DNA from: Thamnaconus septentrionalis
Lineage: Eukaryota; Chordata; Actinopteri; Tetraodontiformes; Monacanthidae
Reading direction: 5' to 3'
DNA: 64,000 bases
Assembly (NCBI GenBank): GCA_009823395.1
Contig: CM020518.1
Coordinates: forward strand, 12,458,501 to 12,522,500
In this document: positions 11,401 to 24,800 of the stretch, piece by piece
Layout of the letters: every line of letters begins with the position of its first letter
Position numbering within the stretch: the stretch's first letter is position 1
Program-made: the position numbers and the translations under genes
Notes under the pieces: model-generated
Databases searched by the model: none
What the model was told of the DNA's origin: nothing
What the model saw: the letters and a program-made list of their open reading frames with translations, nothing else

Positions 11401-14400
11401 CATCTCTGCTGTACTCTGAAAGCCGTGGAGGGGAAGCCCGGTGACGCGGGGAGTCTTCACAGTGGACCTCCTCGGTCGAAGCCAGATGTAAGCAGAAAAT
11501 CCGTGAACTGCTGTTACAGGGAAGTGTTAAAGTTATATTGCAGCTGCTCCTCTCTAAGGTAAGAAGGTCGACAGGAGGCTCTCACTAACAGTGACGCAAA
11601 ATCAGGACGGCGCATCGGGTCAGAGCAGGAAATGCGGAGAGGGGAAGGAGAGTGTGCTGACAGAAAGTCCGAGTGGATAGCCAGGTCTTGTCACATGACA
11701 CATCGACAAGTGTGTTCATTTCAAAGGCATAGTTAGAAATATGACGAGTGCCAAATTAAATTCAGTTGACCGAAAAGAAGAGCTGTGCAGAGAACTTAGT
11801 GAGGAAAGTTATGCACTGTTTATGGGCAAAAACAAAAGTGTTAACCTCCCTTCTATTTAACTGAAATAAGACAATTCACATGGTATAACCACATGTCATC
11901 AGTAATAAAAGATGGCATCACTACGATCAACACTTCAACCGGAGTAGCAATACAAGGACAAACCACATCGGATCGAGGATACAACCCTGCGGCTCGCCAC
12001 AAGACAATGAAGCAGGCAGCAGACACTGAACTGTCAAACTGCCATCAAGTAACAACCAGCAGGGAGAATTTCCCCATCATCTGTCGCCATCAGAGCGTCA
12101 CTTTTGACCTTCACCTAGTGGATACCAGACTGATGGATGCCACACAGGCTGACGTTGCCTAAAGCTGTGAAAAGCTGCTCGGCAACAACCTTATGAAGGA
12201 GTTTGGAGGAAAAAAAAAAGATTTGGACTTTGGACCGAGGCAAGGAGAGGATTTGTTTTGGCAAAGTGAGCAACTGCCTGTGCGGGTTGTCAAAAGGTCG
12301 AAAGTATTATCTAAATATTACTTCTGTTACTTACTAATTAACTAAAACGTAATCAATGCTTCTACAGTGTATCCGAGGTGCAATTAATATCAACTACTTC
12401 AAACTACTCAGAATCTTTCAACATTTTTGCATAATACTGACAATTGGAAAATTGTCATTACAGGAAACACCATGCAGCATGTCAAAATTACAGTACACAT
12501 TTTCTAACGGCTAAAGTGCTTTGACCAATGAGAATTTACCTTGAGGTCCTCCTGCAGCAGATGGTCGATGCACAGGTCAACCTGAAGATTCTTCCCCCTG
12601 CAATCTGGATGTAAAGCCGCAGAACTTTAAATCCAGGAGCATCGCACGCGGTCCTGCAGGACAACAGGGGACGTGTCATCCAAAAGTGGAGTGCAGCCAA
12701 AAGACAAATAAGTGGCAGAAGTAAAGAGTTCATCCACAGCACAACGGATTTTGCCTGTCGGTGCAGGACAGTAGCGGCAAACAGTAGCTGATATGTGCAT
12801 TAGTCATCCGCAGCCCTCCAGGAAGGCGGTTAACAGAAAGGAGCCAAAATCAATACCGGTAATAAGCCATCAACTGGACAAAAGAGGTCAGCGCTTCCAG
12901 ACTGAGAGGGATTAATGTTGGCGTGCTCGTCTGGGTCCGCCCCACACTTCAACGCAAGTCGAACAACCAGCCATCTCTGGTTCAGTCTGATGTACAGTTT
13001 CATCTAGAGGCGCCTTTAGAGACGGAACTGTCAGGTCGCTGCTCTATAGGGGGTTTCTTTGTTTTTTTGTTTTTTTAAAGCGATACCGTAGCATTTCTGA
13101 AGCATCATTTGATGCCTTTGCAGAAGCATTATATAAAGCACATTATTCCATATTACATTTCATGTGAAGTATATAGTATGATAATAAATATATTAAATAT
13201 ATATAGATTTATTTTAAAGGTATCTGACAAAATCCGTGTGGCCGCTCACAGGCAGATTCTAGAATTTGGACACAAATTTGAGACGTGGACAAAAAAAAAA
13301 ACAACAGAATGACAGACATGACGTAAAACTGTTTTTTGTTTTTTTTTCTCTCTGTGCAGCCCATCTTATTTTAGTTGAAGTTTTGTTTTGATAAGATAAA
13401 AGGTCCAATATCGTACACATTTCAGATCTTTATTTGGAATTTATCTGACTTCACTGTCACTGGACTAAAACCTCTTGAAATCATTACAAAACATCGGTAA
13501 GTTATGTTTTGCATTATAAAAGTCTTGTATAGCCTTCATGATTACTAAACAATCAAATCGGCGACATAAATTTGCTTCAAAAAGACCTTTGGATCCACTT
13601 TCAACATGGACAAGGTCAAAACTCATTCCTCATGTTGTATGTGTGCAGCCCTCTGGCTGTTAGCAGGTCAGAGGTTCCTTACGTAAACGCTCCAGCGGAG
13701 TGTTTGATGTGTTTTCTCAGTGACAGTTCTTTGACCAAACTGGACAGCTCTAAGAACTATGTGGGTGTTTTGGGGGGGGGGGAGCTGAAAAGTTACGCAA
13801 CTTACAAAACAAATCTAAAAATTTCCCTCTTCACACTGTAACTTTTGGACGATTTTCCACTTTGGGGGTTTATGAGGAGGCGTGATGGGGGAACACGGGA
13901 CGCTCCTGTGTTTCTTGGATTCGGAGGACGTTGCACGTTTCCTGTTTCCTCCTAAAAGTTATTTCCAAACATTAGTCGTGGGAGCGGGGACGAGTGCAGC
14001 ACATGATTTCTCCATCGCTGAATGCCGGTGTGGCCCACAGTGGGTGAGGAGTTCATTTAACACTGCAGCGGAGCGCTGAACGGCTTGACTATGACTTCAT
14101 TTGTCAATGCAAAATGTCCAGCAGTGTCTGTGAGGAGTCCAGTTGTTGTCTGGATTGACCGACAGGCTCAAGGTCACGGTCACCTGACATCAACATATTG
14201 TTCCTATTTGGGAGTAATTAATTCATAAAACTATACTTTTTGGGTTTTGAGGCAGTTGATGAAAGATGTAACAATGGAGCTTTTCCTGCTTTACAGCCAA
14301 GAAGAAAACCTGCAGGCAATTAAAAAAAAAGGATCTGAGGCCAAAATCAATGGTTGGAGAAGAGACATCAGGACACTATTAAACTATATCATCACTCGAA

Positions 14401-17400
14401 GTAGTCGCTGGTTGCTTGATAGTTTTGCTCTGTATCCAGGATATTATAAGTTCAAATAAAACCACCACAAAATAACATTTTATGTTGTGGTTTTATACTT
14501 ATTTATATTATAAAATGGGTTGAGTGGCAAAAGTTTGCAAAAATATCCCTGGTAGTATTTATATTTACAGCAACTGTAAATTAACATTTTAATGAGAAAG
14601 AATGATTTTGTGAAGTAGTCAATGGTCAATGAAGAGGGATGAATCCCAACACCAGGACTTTTTCACAGCATAGAAAAAAAATGTAACATTTACAAATAAT
14701 TTTCAGATTGTAAGGCAACGTATTGCGCTTTGACAAAATGAGGCCTTTTTTTCCAACGACAACAACGTAATTTTTTCATTTGCACGGAGCACACAATTAA
14801 GCGATTTAGCATTAGCCAGTTTGGAAACACTGCTGTGAAAACAGGGCGATAAATATTCCTGCAGGTGATTGTTGTTTCCTGACTTTTGTTACATGCTCAT
14901 AAACTTCACAGCCTGGAATGCTTCAAAACTCTGCCTGAGGTCATTACATCATGTTCGACCGCACAAACGCCAGTGCGCACGTGTGCCGAACCGAGGTGTT
15001 TGTCCTCTGCAGGGGAGAAGGCACTCCGACTTACCGGTTGTTTTTTTTTAGACGTTCGGCCATGGCTCTCCCCCGTGGCTGGACGCCACGTCCCACGGCA
15101 ACCTTACAATGGAGAGACGATTATTAATGATGGCTCTGTAAACATTCTGTTCTCTCCAGCAGTTTTTTTCCAAGAGGAATTGGTCCGCAGGAGGCCCTGG
15201 AAAACTTCAAGCTCTGTCAGGAAGTTGTACGATTTCATCCCAGAACAGTAATTCTGATTCACCGTTGTACCGGACAAAAAGCTATTTCGCAACGGCACTG
15301 TATAGAGCGATACAGCCAGTCCAGCCATAACGGATCTGAATCTTGTGTAAGTTTAGTTCAGTCCACATAATGCAACAAATTCCATTGGAATTCTTCTACA
15401 TATCAATCTGTTAAAATAAGGAAACGTTTCAAACGAGGAGGGCCATTAAAAGAACTGGTAATGTGAATGTGATTGGACTAGCGGTCTGTGTGTCTCATTT
15501 AAAGATGGCCAATGAGAATTTTGACTTCAAATCAAGCCCGTTAACAGTTCTGATGAACCCGCCCCGCCGCTAGTGTTCTCAAATTCCAAGTTGCTTCCTT
15601 TTCCTTTTGATCTTCTTCAGAAGTTTATTTTCAAATGATCTCACCGCCGTTCAAGCGGAGGACGAATCCGCTGATGCTACCCGCTGGATAAACAATTGTG
15701 ACAACCTCCCAGCCGCTGGCATCCATCTGCGAGACAGAAGATGTTTCGTGTTTAAACTTCACTGTGTCCAATTTGTAATTCAATCCATTAAACATTTTTT
15801 AAAAGCGACTGTAACATTCGCAGTGACATTTTCAGCAGCAGCTGGTGTGGGTAACGCAGCTCTCCCCTGAAGCATCGTGGCCCGTTCAGTGGTTCAGCTC
15901 TATAGAAGTGTCTCTCTATCTGTCTTTTTAATTATGTATCGACAAAAGCCCGGGGAGTGACCCGATTTCACAGTTTGCCAGCGTTTACACGGCCAATGTG
16001 GGCCAAAGTTACAACTGGCATCGGAACAACTCCACGAGACACTCGTCACAGCTGAGCTCGGACCTGAGCCAAGTCACGTGACTCACAGAATTCCACTTTA
16101 AAAAAAGCTGTGCCCTGTCAGAACTAACGAGTCGCTGGATTTTTTGCTACCATGTTAGCAGGAAGCTAAGGCTGCCAAGTTCTGTCGATCTATGTCGTTT
16201 TTTTTTAGGTCTAAAAAGCACCTTGTAAAATGTCATCTTTAAATGAATAGCCTTGCCACGATGGCACACTATGTTGTGTGAACTGTTTAAATATCACCAA
16301 TGCAACGAACACATTTATGTCCACGGTTATTTTAAGCAGGCCGGTGACTGCAGTCAGCTCGAAGGGACGGCGAAATGTTGAAAACCGGAGGAGATGCAGA
16401 TGTTCTTCTCGACTCCTTTTGATAAAATGCCAGCCGGTGTTTGGGTCCAGCCGCGCTGTCGTCACCATCTATTATAGAAGCACACTAATCTCAGCTGGAT
16501 GGGGTCGGCACAGGTCAGCCATGACAGCAGCAGTAAATGTTTGGACTACAGAGGACACTTCATACTGTCAACGGGAGCAGGCTACCATTTTAAACGTTGA
16601 TCAGTTTGTGCTATTTTTTTAAAATTATTATTTTTTGGCTCAGGCAAGACAAGAATTGCGCAGCCATCTCTGCTACGAATTCACATCGGAATGCAAACAA
16701 CTTTGCTGTGTGCCACGCTGATGCAAGGCAGGTAGAGCGTTTGGTTTTAATGCTCTCCTCTCAGTGTGGTGGATAGAAAAGTAGAACAGATGAGTCAAGC
16801 TCAGAGAACGAACCCCGACCTCAACCTTTTTTTTTTTTTTTTTTGTCGGCCTTTATATACTGTCAATCCATTATGCGGTTTCATCGAAATAAAAATAAAC
16901 TGATGAAAACCAACTGGGTGGAGGAGGCAGAGAAATTTCACGAATGCATCACCAGAGTTATGATAATCACAATTCGAGGGCACGTTGTCGTCTGCACGGA
17001 AAACACACTGACACGCACCAGTGGCGGGATGTTTAGTCTGGGACTAAAGTGTTTGAGGAGCTGATCATCGAACGAACCTTCAGACGCACGCATAGCTTTG
17101 AAACACTGCCACGGTCGCTTCACATTCTTCTTCTTCAAGACAGCCCTTCCTGCCCACCTCCTTCTTTCAGCGAAAAACAAGGTGGCCAGTGGGTCACCCA
17201 GTTGGTCACCAACAGCTGCAAACATGAGAAGACAATCACAGTAGCATAATAATAACAATAATAATAATTATAATAACAGCTGCTTTCCTAACGTCATCAT
17301 CTCTCACTGCAATCGACAGTTGACTGCTCTTGTGGTGTTACTCCACAAGATTTCACGGACTGGCCGTTAGCACATGACAGCTGCCAAGTGTGACAAGGTT

Positions 17401-17980
17401 GGGTCCAGAAGATTTAGAGACAAACACAACTCATGTTTTAGATTTTAGGTTGATCTTGTAAAGACAGCCAACACATTTTGCTGGAATTAAAGATCATCCC
17501 TCGAAACTTTAAATCCAAACAGAGACCTTTGTAAACACGTTTGTTAACAAAAAAAAACCCTTCACTCAGTTTCAGGTTACCCTCAAATTTCAGGAAGCTT
17601 CCAACTTGCTACTCTGTATTCCATCTTCAGAGAGAAAGGCAGGACAAGAAGTGCATTAGAGACGAGGGACTGTCCCATTTCCTTCCTGTCTCCCGCCTCT
17701 GACACACACCAGGGCAACTCGTGTGGCAGGTTCACATGAGTTCACACCAGACCTCGTACTTAAGGAGCGGGCATAAACTGAGTCTTTACAACTTACCTTG
17801 GACGTCGGCTGAATTGCTCACGTTAAAAGATTTAGATGTTGCTCATCCGTCTTAGCAAACCTACAACACAAAGCACTTTCGGTCTTTAAGTGTTAATTTA
17901 CCATGCAAGTCAGGCAGCGTCCTTTCAGCTGTGATGAAACCAAGAAGCAACCACTGCTTCCTGGCTAAACCATTCTAGGA

Positions 17981-18052
17981 CCTAGCATAGACAGTAGACG
18001 GTAGCAGTTGTGTTCCAGTTCACAGCTGCTACCGGCTACTGTCTATGCTAGG
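17981..18052. repeat. Long near-perfect hairpin (32-bp arms, 8-base loop)
   Basis: Left arm 17,981-18,012 and right arm 18,021-18,052 are reverse complements at 30 of 32 positions, with loop 18,013-18,020. One of the two exceptions could form a G-U wobble in plus-strand RNA. The size would suit a short pre-miRNA or a young palindromic mobile-element remnant. I do not recognise either arm as a known miRNA. No longer TIR element is evident around it. Confidence 0.85.
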
Positions 18053-18834
18053 TTGGTAGTTTTTCTTTCTTTCTTTACATCCAGTTGTTTTGGGTGAGAA
18101 CACATATGGCTAAATTCTGCTTACCACAGGGTGGCAATGCAGCCATAACAACTGTATGTGACTTTTTTTTTAATTTAAAATCTTCTTTAGCTGCGCTGTT
18201 TCAGCACAAATGACTGATTGGTCCATCCAGCCACCGTCCAAGTTTTGTGTACCCCCCACCAAATGCTTCTTCTGAGCTTTTCAGCAGATGGATATGTGAC
18301 ATACATCCAGAGGATTTAGGAAATATCCCATCTGTCACGGCAGTACTTTGCACCGTCTTAATTACTTAAGTCAGTGGCTGCAACAACTATACGGTTCTCT
18401 TGAAACATAATGGGGTTCTCAGGGTAATTTTTCCTGTACGATAACGTTCAAGTGAGTTCAGAATTAGCTTGCACTAACATAAAACTTTTTAACAACAAAG
18501 ATACAATTGCACCGCTTTTTATTTTATTTTTATTTTATTTTTTTGGCGAGCGAGGGGCTTTAAAGAATGGGTGGTATTTATCCTTTTTATGCCTTTTAAA
18601 CTACGCCGGACATTAAGGTGCTAAATTTCCCTAAAAGTAGGTGTACGGGGACTACAAAGCATTGGATTCATCAGGGGACCACAGTGCCCTCCAGTGGCCA
18701 CTTCTTTCAACTAACACTTAATTATTTTATTTTATTTTTTTCTAATACAGCCTCGCCCTTTTCTGGTTCGCCAATAAAAATGCCTTAATTTTTTTTTTTT
18801 TTTTTTTTTTAAATCTAAAACATAACAGGATGAA

Positions 18835-21800
18835 CAAGCTAAAACCAGCAAACTTTATTACATACTGCATGTCCCTCTTAGCATAATACATCAATTATTA
18901 ACATCAGGATACTTATGGCTCTGATTTCAAGGTATATAATCACTCAACAAAATACCCTGTTTGGACAAGCAACCAATGAAAAGTGCGCAAATAAAATTGG
19001 TTCGAGTCAACTGCATCAAGTTACACAACTGCTGTTTCGTTAAGAGACAAATAAAACAAACAGCTGAATCAAAGGCTTACATTCAAAAAAAAACCTCAGG
19101 AGGGTCTGCCATTTGGGGAAAGGTTCCCGGGGTTAAAGAGTGTAACATATTTAAATGGCACGCTTGTACAACACACACACACACACGCGAACGCGCACGC
19201 AGACACACACACTCACACACACTCGTCACACTTTAAAACTGAATTTCAGTTCAGTTATAAACATATTTGGTAGAACATTTTAGCATAGAACGAAAAATAA
19301 TAATAATACAACTTGCAATACCAAATAGTATATAGAGGTAATATCCGATTTTGGCACATTACAGGAACACCCAAAGGTTTTAAAAAGTTCATGTAATCCT
19401 AACTATTACATGCTCCGTCTTCACTGGAAAAAGTAAATAAAAGATAAAATTACAAACCCACCAACAGCATGAACTTCTCAACGTTAAAATGGTCCTCCTA
19501 GAAAAAAAAAAAACCCAATACAAAACAAAAAAAACTTCATAGTTCACTCCAGCCAGTTCCCATGGAGGGGATTTTACGTCCCTCTGTGACAAGGAAAGCA
19601 CCGTTTTTCCTTGGAGGGTTCCGGATCTGTTGCAGTTTTTCAGCGCCGCAATGAGAAATGTAAACAAATGAGTCGAGTATGACCGCCTCAAAGCCAAAAA
19701 ATATAATTGTATATTGCACTCTAGCAGGAATCGAAAGTCCTTACTGCACAATGGGTCGTCCTGGCCTGTTCAAACCATCTTGACAAAAGAAAAGTTGGTA
19801 TATAGATATAGAATTAATAAGGTATTCAGTAATACTATGTTTATTATAACATCTTGTGTGTACTAACATTGATATATAGATTATTTCACATTATGATATG
19901 AAAGATACATATTTATAAATTGCTATGAATATAGGCGGGTGCCCCTGGGGGACAGGCGCACCGCCAGTTATAACATAATAACTATTCTATGATTCTCGTC
20001 CCAACAAATATGTGTTCGCACGTGGCTCACGGGGGTGGGGGGGGGGTAAACCAATGTGGAACTCCATAGTGAATATGAATTGAATCCTCCCATGCACAGA
20101 GAGGTTCCAATATAGGTCGAGAATGGTTTTCAAACAGGCCAGCGGGGAGGGTGGGGGGGGGCTCAAGAAACCTCAGCATGCATGCTAAGTAGGTACGACA
20201 GCGACCTCTGGTGGTGAACGCATGGAAATGACGGCAGTTTTCAAACAGACCTGATGTGGATTTTTGCTGGTGCCTCGTCCGAGCGGCGCGAGGGCACGTT
20301 CAAAGTTTAAGAGAATAATCCCCGGGCTTCACTTAACAGTCCATAATAAACACCAATGTCATGGTCGAGATCTACAACAAAGCACGACGACTTCCCGCAT
20401 TCGACGGCGACGCCTCCTCTCCGCCTCTCGACCCCCCCGCCCCCACCCCTACAAACATGTACCTCGTGTATATTTGCACCAACATTTATAATAGATTCAC
20501 ATTAGTATTCTATCTGAGAGAGCAGCAGAAGCACATATGCACTGTACACGGAAATGGACAAAAAAAACAAAACAAGGAACGGACAATTCCCTCATTTCGT
20601 GGAATCTGTGTTGACCTCGATCTGTGGTGGGACACAGTACTATGTGTTGAGATGTGAGCTGGTGAGCATTTCCTGGGGATAAAAACACCTCGGCCGTGCA
20701 GCGTTTGTCGGAGGACAAAAACCTGCATCGCGAGTTTTTTAACGCCTCAGGCTTGACTGGCAAGCTGCCCTGACTCCTTGGTAACTCCACTGTATCTTCC
20801 ACAGATGTACCAAACCACCGATCAGAACCACCGACCCCCCTGAACAGGAACAAACACGCAACAACGAACTTTACATGTAAGATAAAAAAAAAACCGCGGA
20901 CGCAGGCGGAAGATGTCTTAAGCGCCATGAACGGCTAAGTCACTCACGGGTTTTGACGACAAACGAGGAGAAAACCTTTCGTGAGAGCTCGGTCGGAAAA
21001 AATAAGGAGCGTTTTTTTTTTCTTCTTCAAAGTCAGGAATGCCGGCGGCATGCACTTTGCGCAAAAAGGGGGGTTCGTGGGGGGGAGGAAAAGGGAAAGG
21101 AAAAAAAAAAACAGTCTTATTCATAACATAACTCCACGTTTGTCTATGCAAATTCACTCCACACTGGAAACTGAGAAGCTCACAATATCCACAACCCTGC
21201 AAGAAAAGGCGATAATCTGCATCAAGCCATGCTCTATTTAAAAACTCTAAAAGTCTACTGCCAGCTTTCTACCGCGACGTTATGATGATCACACCGACTA
21301 CCTGTAAATCTACAGTCCTGTTCTAACGCAGTTGGCATGTTCTGGAACACGCTTCCCCGGGTCTTCAAACACACCTAGATTAAGAAAAAGGCTCTCCCCT
21401 GCTCTGGGCCGAGCGTCGCCTCGTCTGCTGCTGCTGCTACTCAGCGGAGCGCTGGCCACGCCGCGGCGGCGCCTCGCCCCCGCGTGTCCTCCTGCTGAAA
21501 AATCTAAGTGCAACCACCACGCAAAAGTGGCGCCGTGATGTCGAAAGAGGGGGAAGTCAAATTAAAAGCTTGTGCACCCAAAATGTGCAGCGGTGACGGA
21601 GCGGCGGGCGTGGGAGGGTTGGGAGGCTCCCTCGAGTGACGCTGGCCCGAAACGCTCGTCGACGCCGTCGGCGCCTGAACGCGGCGTGGAGTCGCAAAGC
21701 ACGTTTGTCTCCCCTCGGGCTGCGCGGTGCGGGGGGGGGGACGGGGACGCGCCGATGCCTGAACTGAGCCCTAAAAGCGACCGCGAACGAGCCAAAAAAT

Positions 21801-21882
21801 GGAACCTTGTTTGGTCACAGAGCTGGCGCCTTGTCGCCACTTAAAAAAAACACTGCGCCGCCCCCGCGAGGGGCGGAGTCAT
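18835..21882 (-). other. traf2: Possible long 3'UTR of traf2
   Basis: Downstream of the traf2 stop codon (21,883) there are about 3 kb with no recognisable gene. The minus strand has poly(A)-signal hexamers, the last at 18,854-18,859, followed by T/A-rich sequence. AT-rich, low-repeat stretches such as 19,790-19,960 look like UTR, but so would other noncoding DNA. The real end could be much nearer the stop codon. RNA evidence would settle it. Confidence 0.3.
19171..19224. repeat. CA-rich imperfect microsatellite
   Basis: CA dinucleotides interrupted by CG and CT units; noncoding. Confidence 0.85.
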
Positions 21883-24800
21883 CTAGAGGCCGGTGAGGTC
21901 CACGATAGCCTTGATGAAGATGGTGTCGTCTCGGATGTAAGAGTTCTTGGCGTCGAGCTTGGAGAGCGGGCAGAAGAGGGGGCAGCCGCTGGCGATGTTC
22001 ATCTCGCTGACGGGCCTCTGGAAGGACGAGGAGGTGACGTCGGGCCGGAAGGCGTCGATGATGTGCTCCCTGTTGCTCTGGTCCAGCAGCATCAGAGTCA
22101 CCTGTGGGAGCGGGGAGACACGGAAGGAAGGGGCAAAAAAATGCATGAAAAGAAATAAAGCGACGGACACAAGCTGTCCGACAAAAAAAAAAGCTTGACG
22201 TAGCGTAGTTGAACTCCAATTTGGGCTGCATTCACGCCAATCTGCTCCCCAGACGGAGGCCAGCAGGATGTACAGCAGTGAGTAATTCATAGAACCTTCA
22301 GAAGGTCCTTAAAGGTCCAGTGTGTAAAATTTGGCCTTTATACGATTTTTATATTGGTAAGCTTAATATACTGCCCATGAATGTATGAATAAAAGAGTAT
22401 AGTAAAAGTACAATAAAAGTCATTTGGTTCTTATTTATGGATAAGAATCTACTAGGGCTGTCAGCGCTAACGCATTATTCGCGATTAGTTAAATACAATG
22501 CGTAACGCGTTCATTTTTTTAATCGCACTTCAAACGTAAGCCTTTTTGTCCCTTTTACTGACCCGTAGTTGGCCTCTCTGGCCGATTTCTGGTAAGAAAT
22601 ACTTTACATCATGGGCTCAAAACTGACAAGCTTGGGAGAGGGAAGGTGAGCAAATGAGCGCTGCAATCTAAAATCTGACCACTAGGTGGTGGAATTTTAC
22701 ACCGTGTGTGCGTGGCAGACGTTTACACACTGTACCTCTAATGTGACACTTGAGGTCAGTCATGTGATTAGAGTTAGACTGCTGCAAGTGGAAAAGTTGA
22801 ACTGCTCTTGGAGGATCTGTTCTACGACGACAGTGGCAGTCCTCTCTTCTTAGCGTCAAACAAATCTTAAACTGTACAACACAGTTTCGACAACTTGGCA
22901 CGTCTGAGGGAGCATTTCCTAAATCCTTCTCAAATCGTCCTCCCTTCCTGAATTGGTCACAAGGCAAAGCACGCTGATTAGTAGAGGAACCCAGACGTGC
23001 AATCAGAATTGAGCGGCGGTGAACAAATTCGGACCGTCCGTTTCAAGCGTGGAGCTGATGATGCAAAAGGAACTAAAGGTCAACATGGAATTTCCTTTGC
23101 AGAGAGTTGAACGTGTGCTGTTCCTGCAGATGTTCTTACCTTCTGGTTGAAAGGCCATTTGAGCAGAGCGTCGCTCTGTCCCCTCATCACCACAAAGAAC
23201 AGGGACAAGTGGCTGCCGCGCCCCGTCCCATCTCCGTTCAGGTAGATCCGCAAGCACATCTTGTAGCCGTACTTACTGGTATAGAAGGCTGGAGGCACGT
23301 TCAAAAAAAACAAAAAGGTTGGCTACAGTCAGTGAAAAGGCTTCAAGCTTTCATTGTCAGCCACCATTCCTGCGCGCTCACCTGGTGAGAACATGGCGGG
23401 GGCTCGTCCCGCGATGGCGTCCTGCCTCTTTTTGGCGAAATCGGAGATGCGCCAGACGAAGACGCCGTCAAAGGTGGTGGCGGACATTTCTCTGAGGCGT
23501 CCCTCCATCTCGGCCACCGTCAGGTCCTTCAGCCCCACCGTCCTCTCCAGCTGTCGCACCTGGGAGGCAAAACACACGGGAGCATTTAGGGCTCCAATCT
23601 GCTCCAATAAAGTTGGATTGAATGATTCAAGGCAAAGAAAAACAGATTGTTTGAATAGTGGCTGAAGCTCGGGTAGTTCTGTAGGCCAATTATCTACATT
23701 ATCTAACTTCTTTGTCGATAAATGAATATTTTTGAAGGGTTTTTAAGCTTCGCTCTGCAGAATTTGCCAAGTTTGTCTGAGTGATTCGCCCCCGAACCTT
23801 ATTGCTCAGAGCCTCGATCTTGTCCTGGTCCAGTTTGTGCTGGCGGTTGCTGGCCTCCATGGTGGTGGCGAACCGCTCCACCTCCCTGTTCAGGACGCAC
23901 ACCACGTTCTCGAACGTGCCCACCTTCACCTCCAGCTCGGTGCAGCGGCGGCCCAGCTCCACCACCTTGGTCTTCTCGCTGTGCAGCTGCAGCTCCAGCG
24001 CCGCGCCCACCGAGCTGGGCAGCGGCGTGAAGGAGGTGGAGACGGACAGGGTGGGGGCCAGCGTGGGCGGGGGCGGGAGGGGAGCCGAGACGGGCGGGCC
24101 GGGGGGTCCGGAGCTGGAGGATGAGGCGGAGGCGGAGGAGGAGGCGGCGGCTCCCTGCACGGGAGGCCCGGAGGAGGTGGTGCTAAGCTGGGAGACTCTG
24201 GCCTCGAGCTCCCTGAGGGACTGTTGCAGCTCCACCAGCTTGTGGCCGGCTACTTCCAGTCCCTGCGGCTGCAGGCCCTCCATGCTCACTTTCATGCCCA
24301 TGATGTAGTGCAGCAGCAGATTGAGGTGCTCGTAGGCGTAGGCGCGCTCGTGGTCGTGAATCTTCTCCTTTTCCACCTACAAGCAAAGAAACAAACGGCG
24401 GCGAGGACGGACAGCGGGTTTTGTTTTGTGTGTTTTCCGTGCTGTCAATTCAAAAGAAATCACAGCTCCAACACGAAGAAGCAGCGTTCAGTTTTGGGAA
24501 ACTTTCATCTCTCGGGAGCCTGCGGGTCTGCCGCAGCCCAGACTTGTAAGTTCTCAAGTCCGGCAGAAAACATTTCAGCTTCCTATCTGCGAGTAATCTG
24601 GATGCATCTGACACAAGCCGCTCTTACACACCACAGAAGAAGACGAGAGGAAGTGGTAGAGACAGCGATTTATCAGTGACTGATGGAAATTTCGCAATAA
24701 TGGAAGCACTGACGATTTCAAAAGTTGAGTTAAACATGGCGGTGGTGGTGGTGATGTGATCGACTCGGAGGCTTTGACCAGTAGCTACCAGACAGAAGGT

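Larger units (their letters stand above)
7665..18830. other. Gene-free stretch; no recognisable exons
   Basis: I see no ORF with a known domain and no splice-bounded exon matching a vertebrate family. The stretch contains a CA microsatellite (8,396-8,416), small hairpins (14,457-14,495 and 17,981-18,052), and many T or A homopolymers. An ORF of 103 codons at 11,149-11,460 (minus) has no recognisable domain. The area may hold noncoding transcripts or regulatory DNA, which cannot be decided from one sequence. Confidence 0.5.

Noticed and set aside
11149..11460. 103-codon minus-strand ORF that reads like a real protein in places
   Set aside because: No family recognised, an overlapping ORF exists in another frame, and no splice-linked exons are visible. 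A protein search would decide.
18998..19015. B-box-like sequence suggesting a tRNA or SINE
   Set aside because: No A box at the right distance and no cloverleaf can be drawn.
20497..20928. 143-codon minus-strand ORF near the traf2 3' side
   Set aside because: No domain; overlapping ORFs on the other strand; it fits noncoding 3' sequence.
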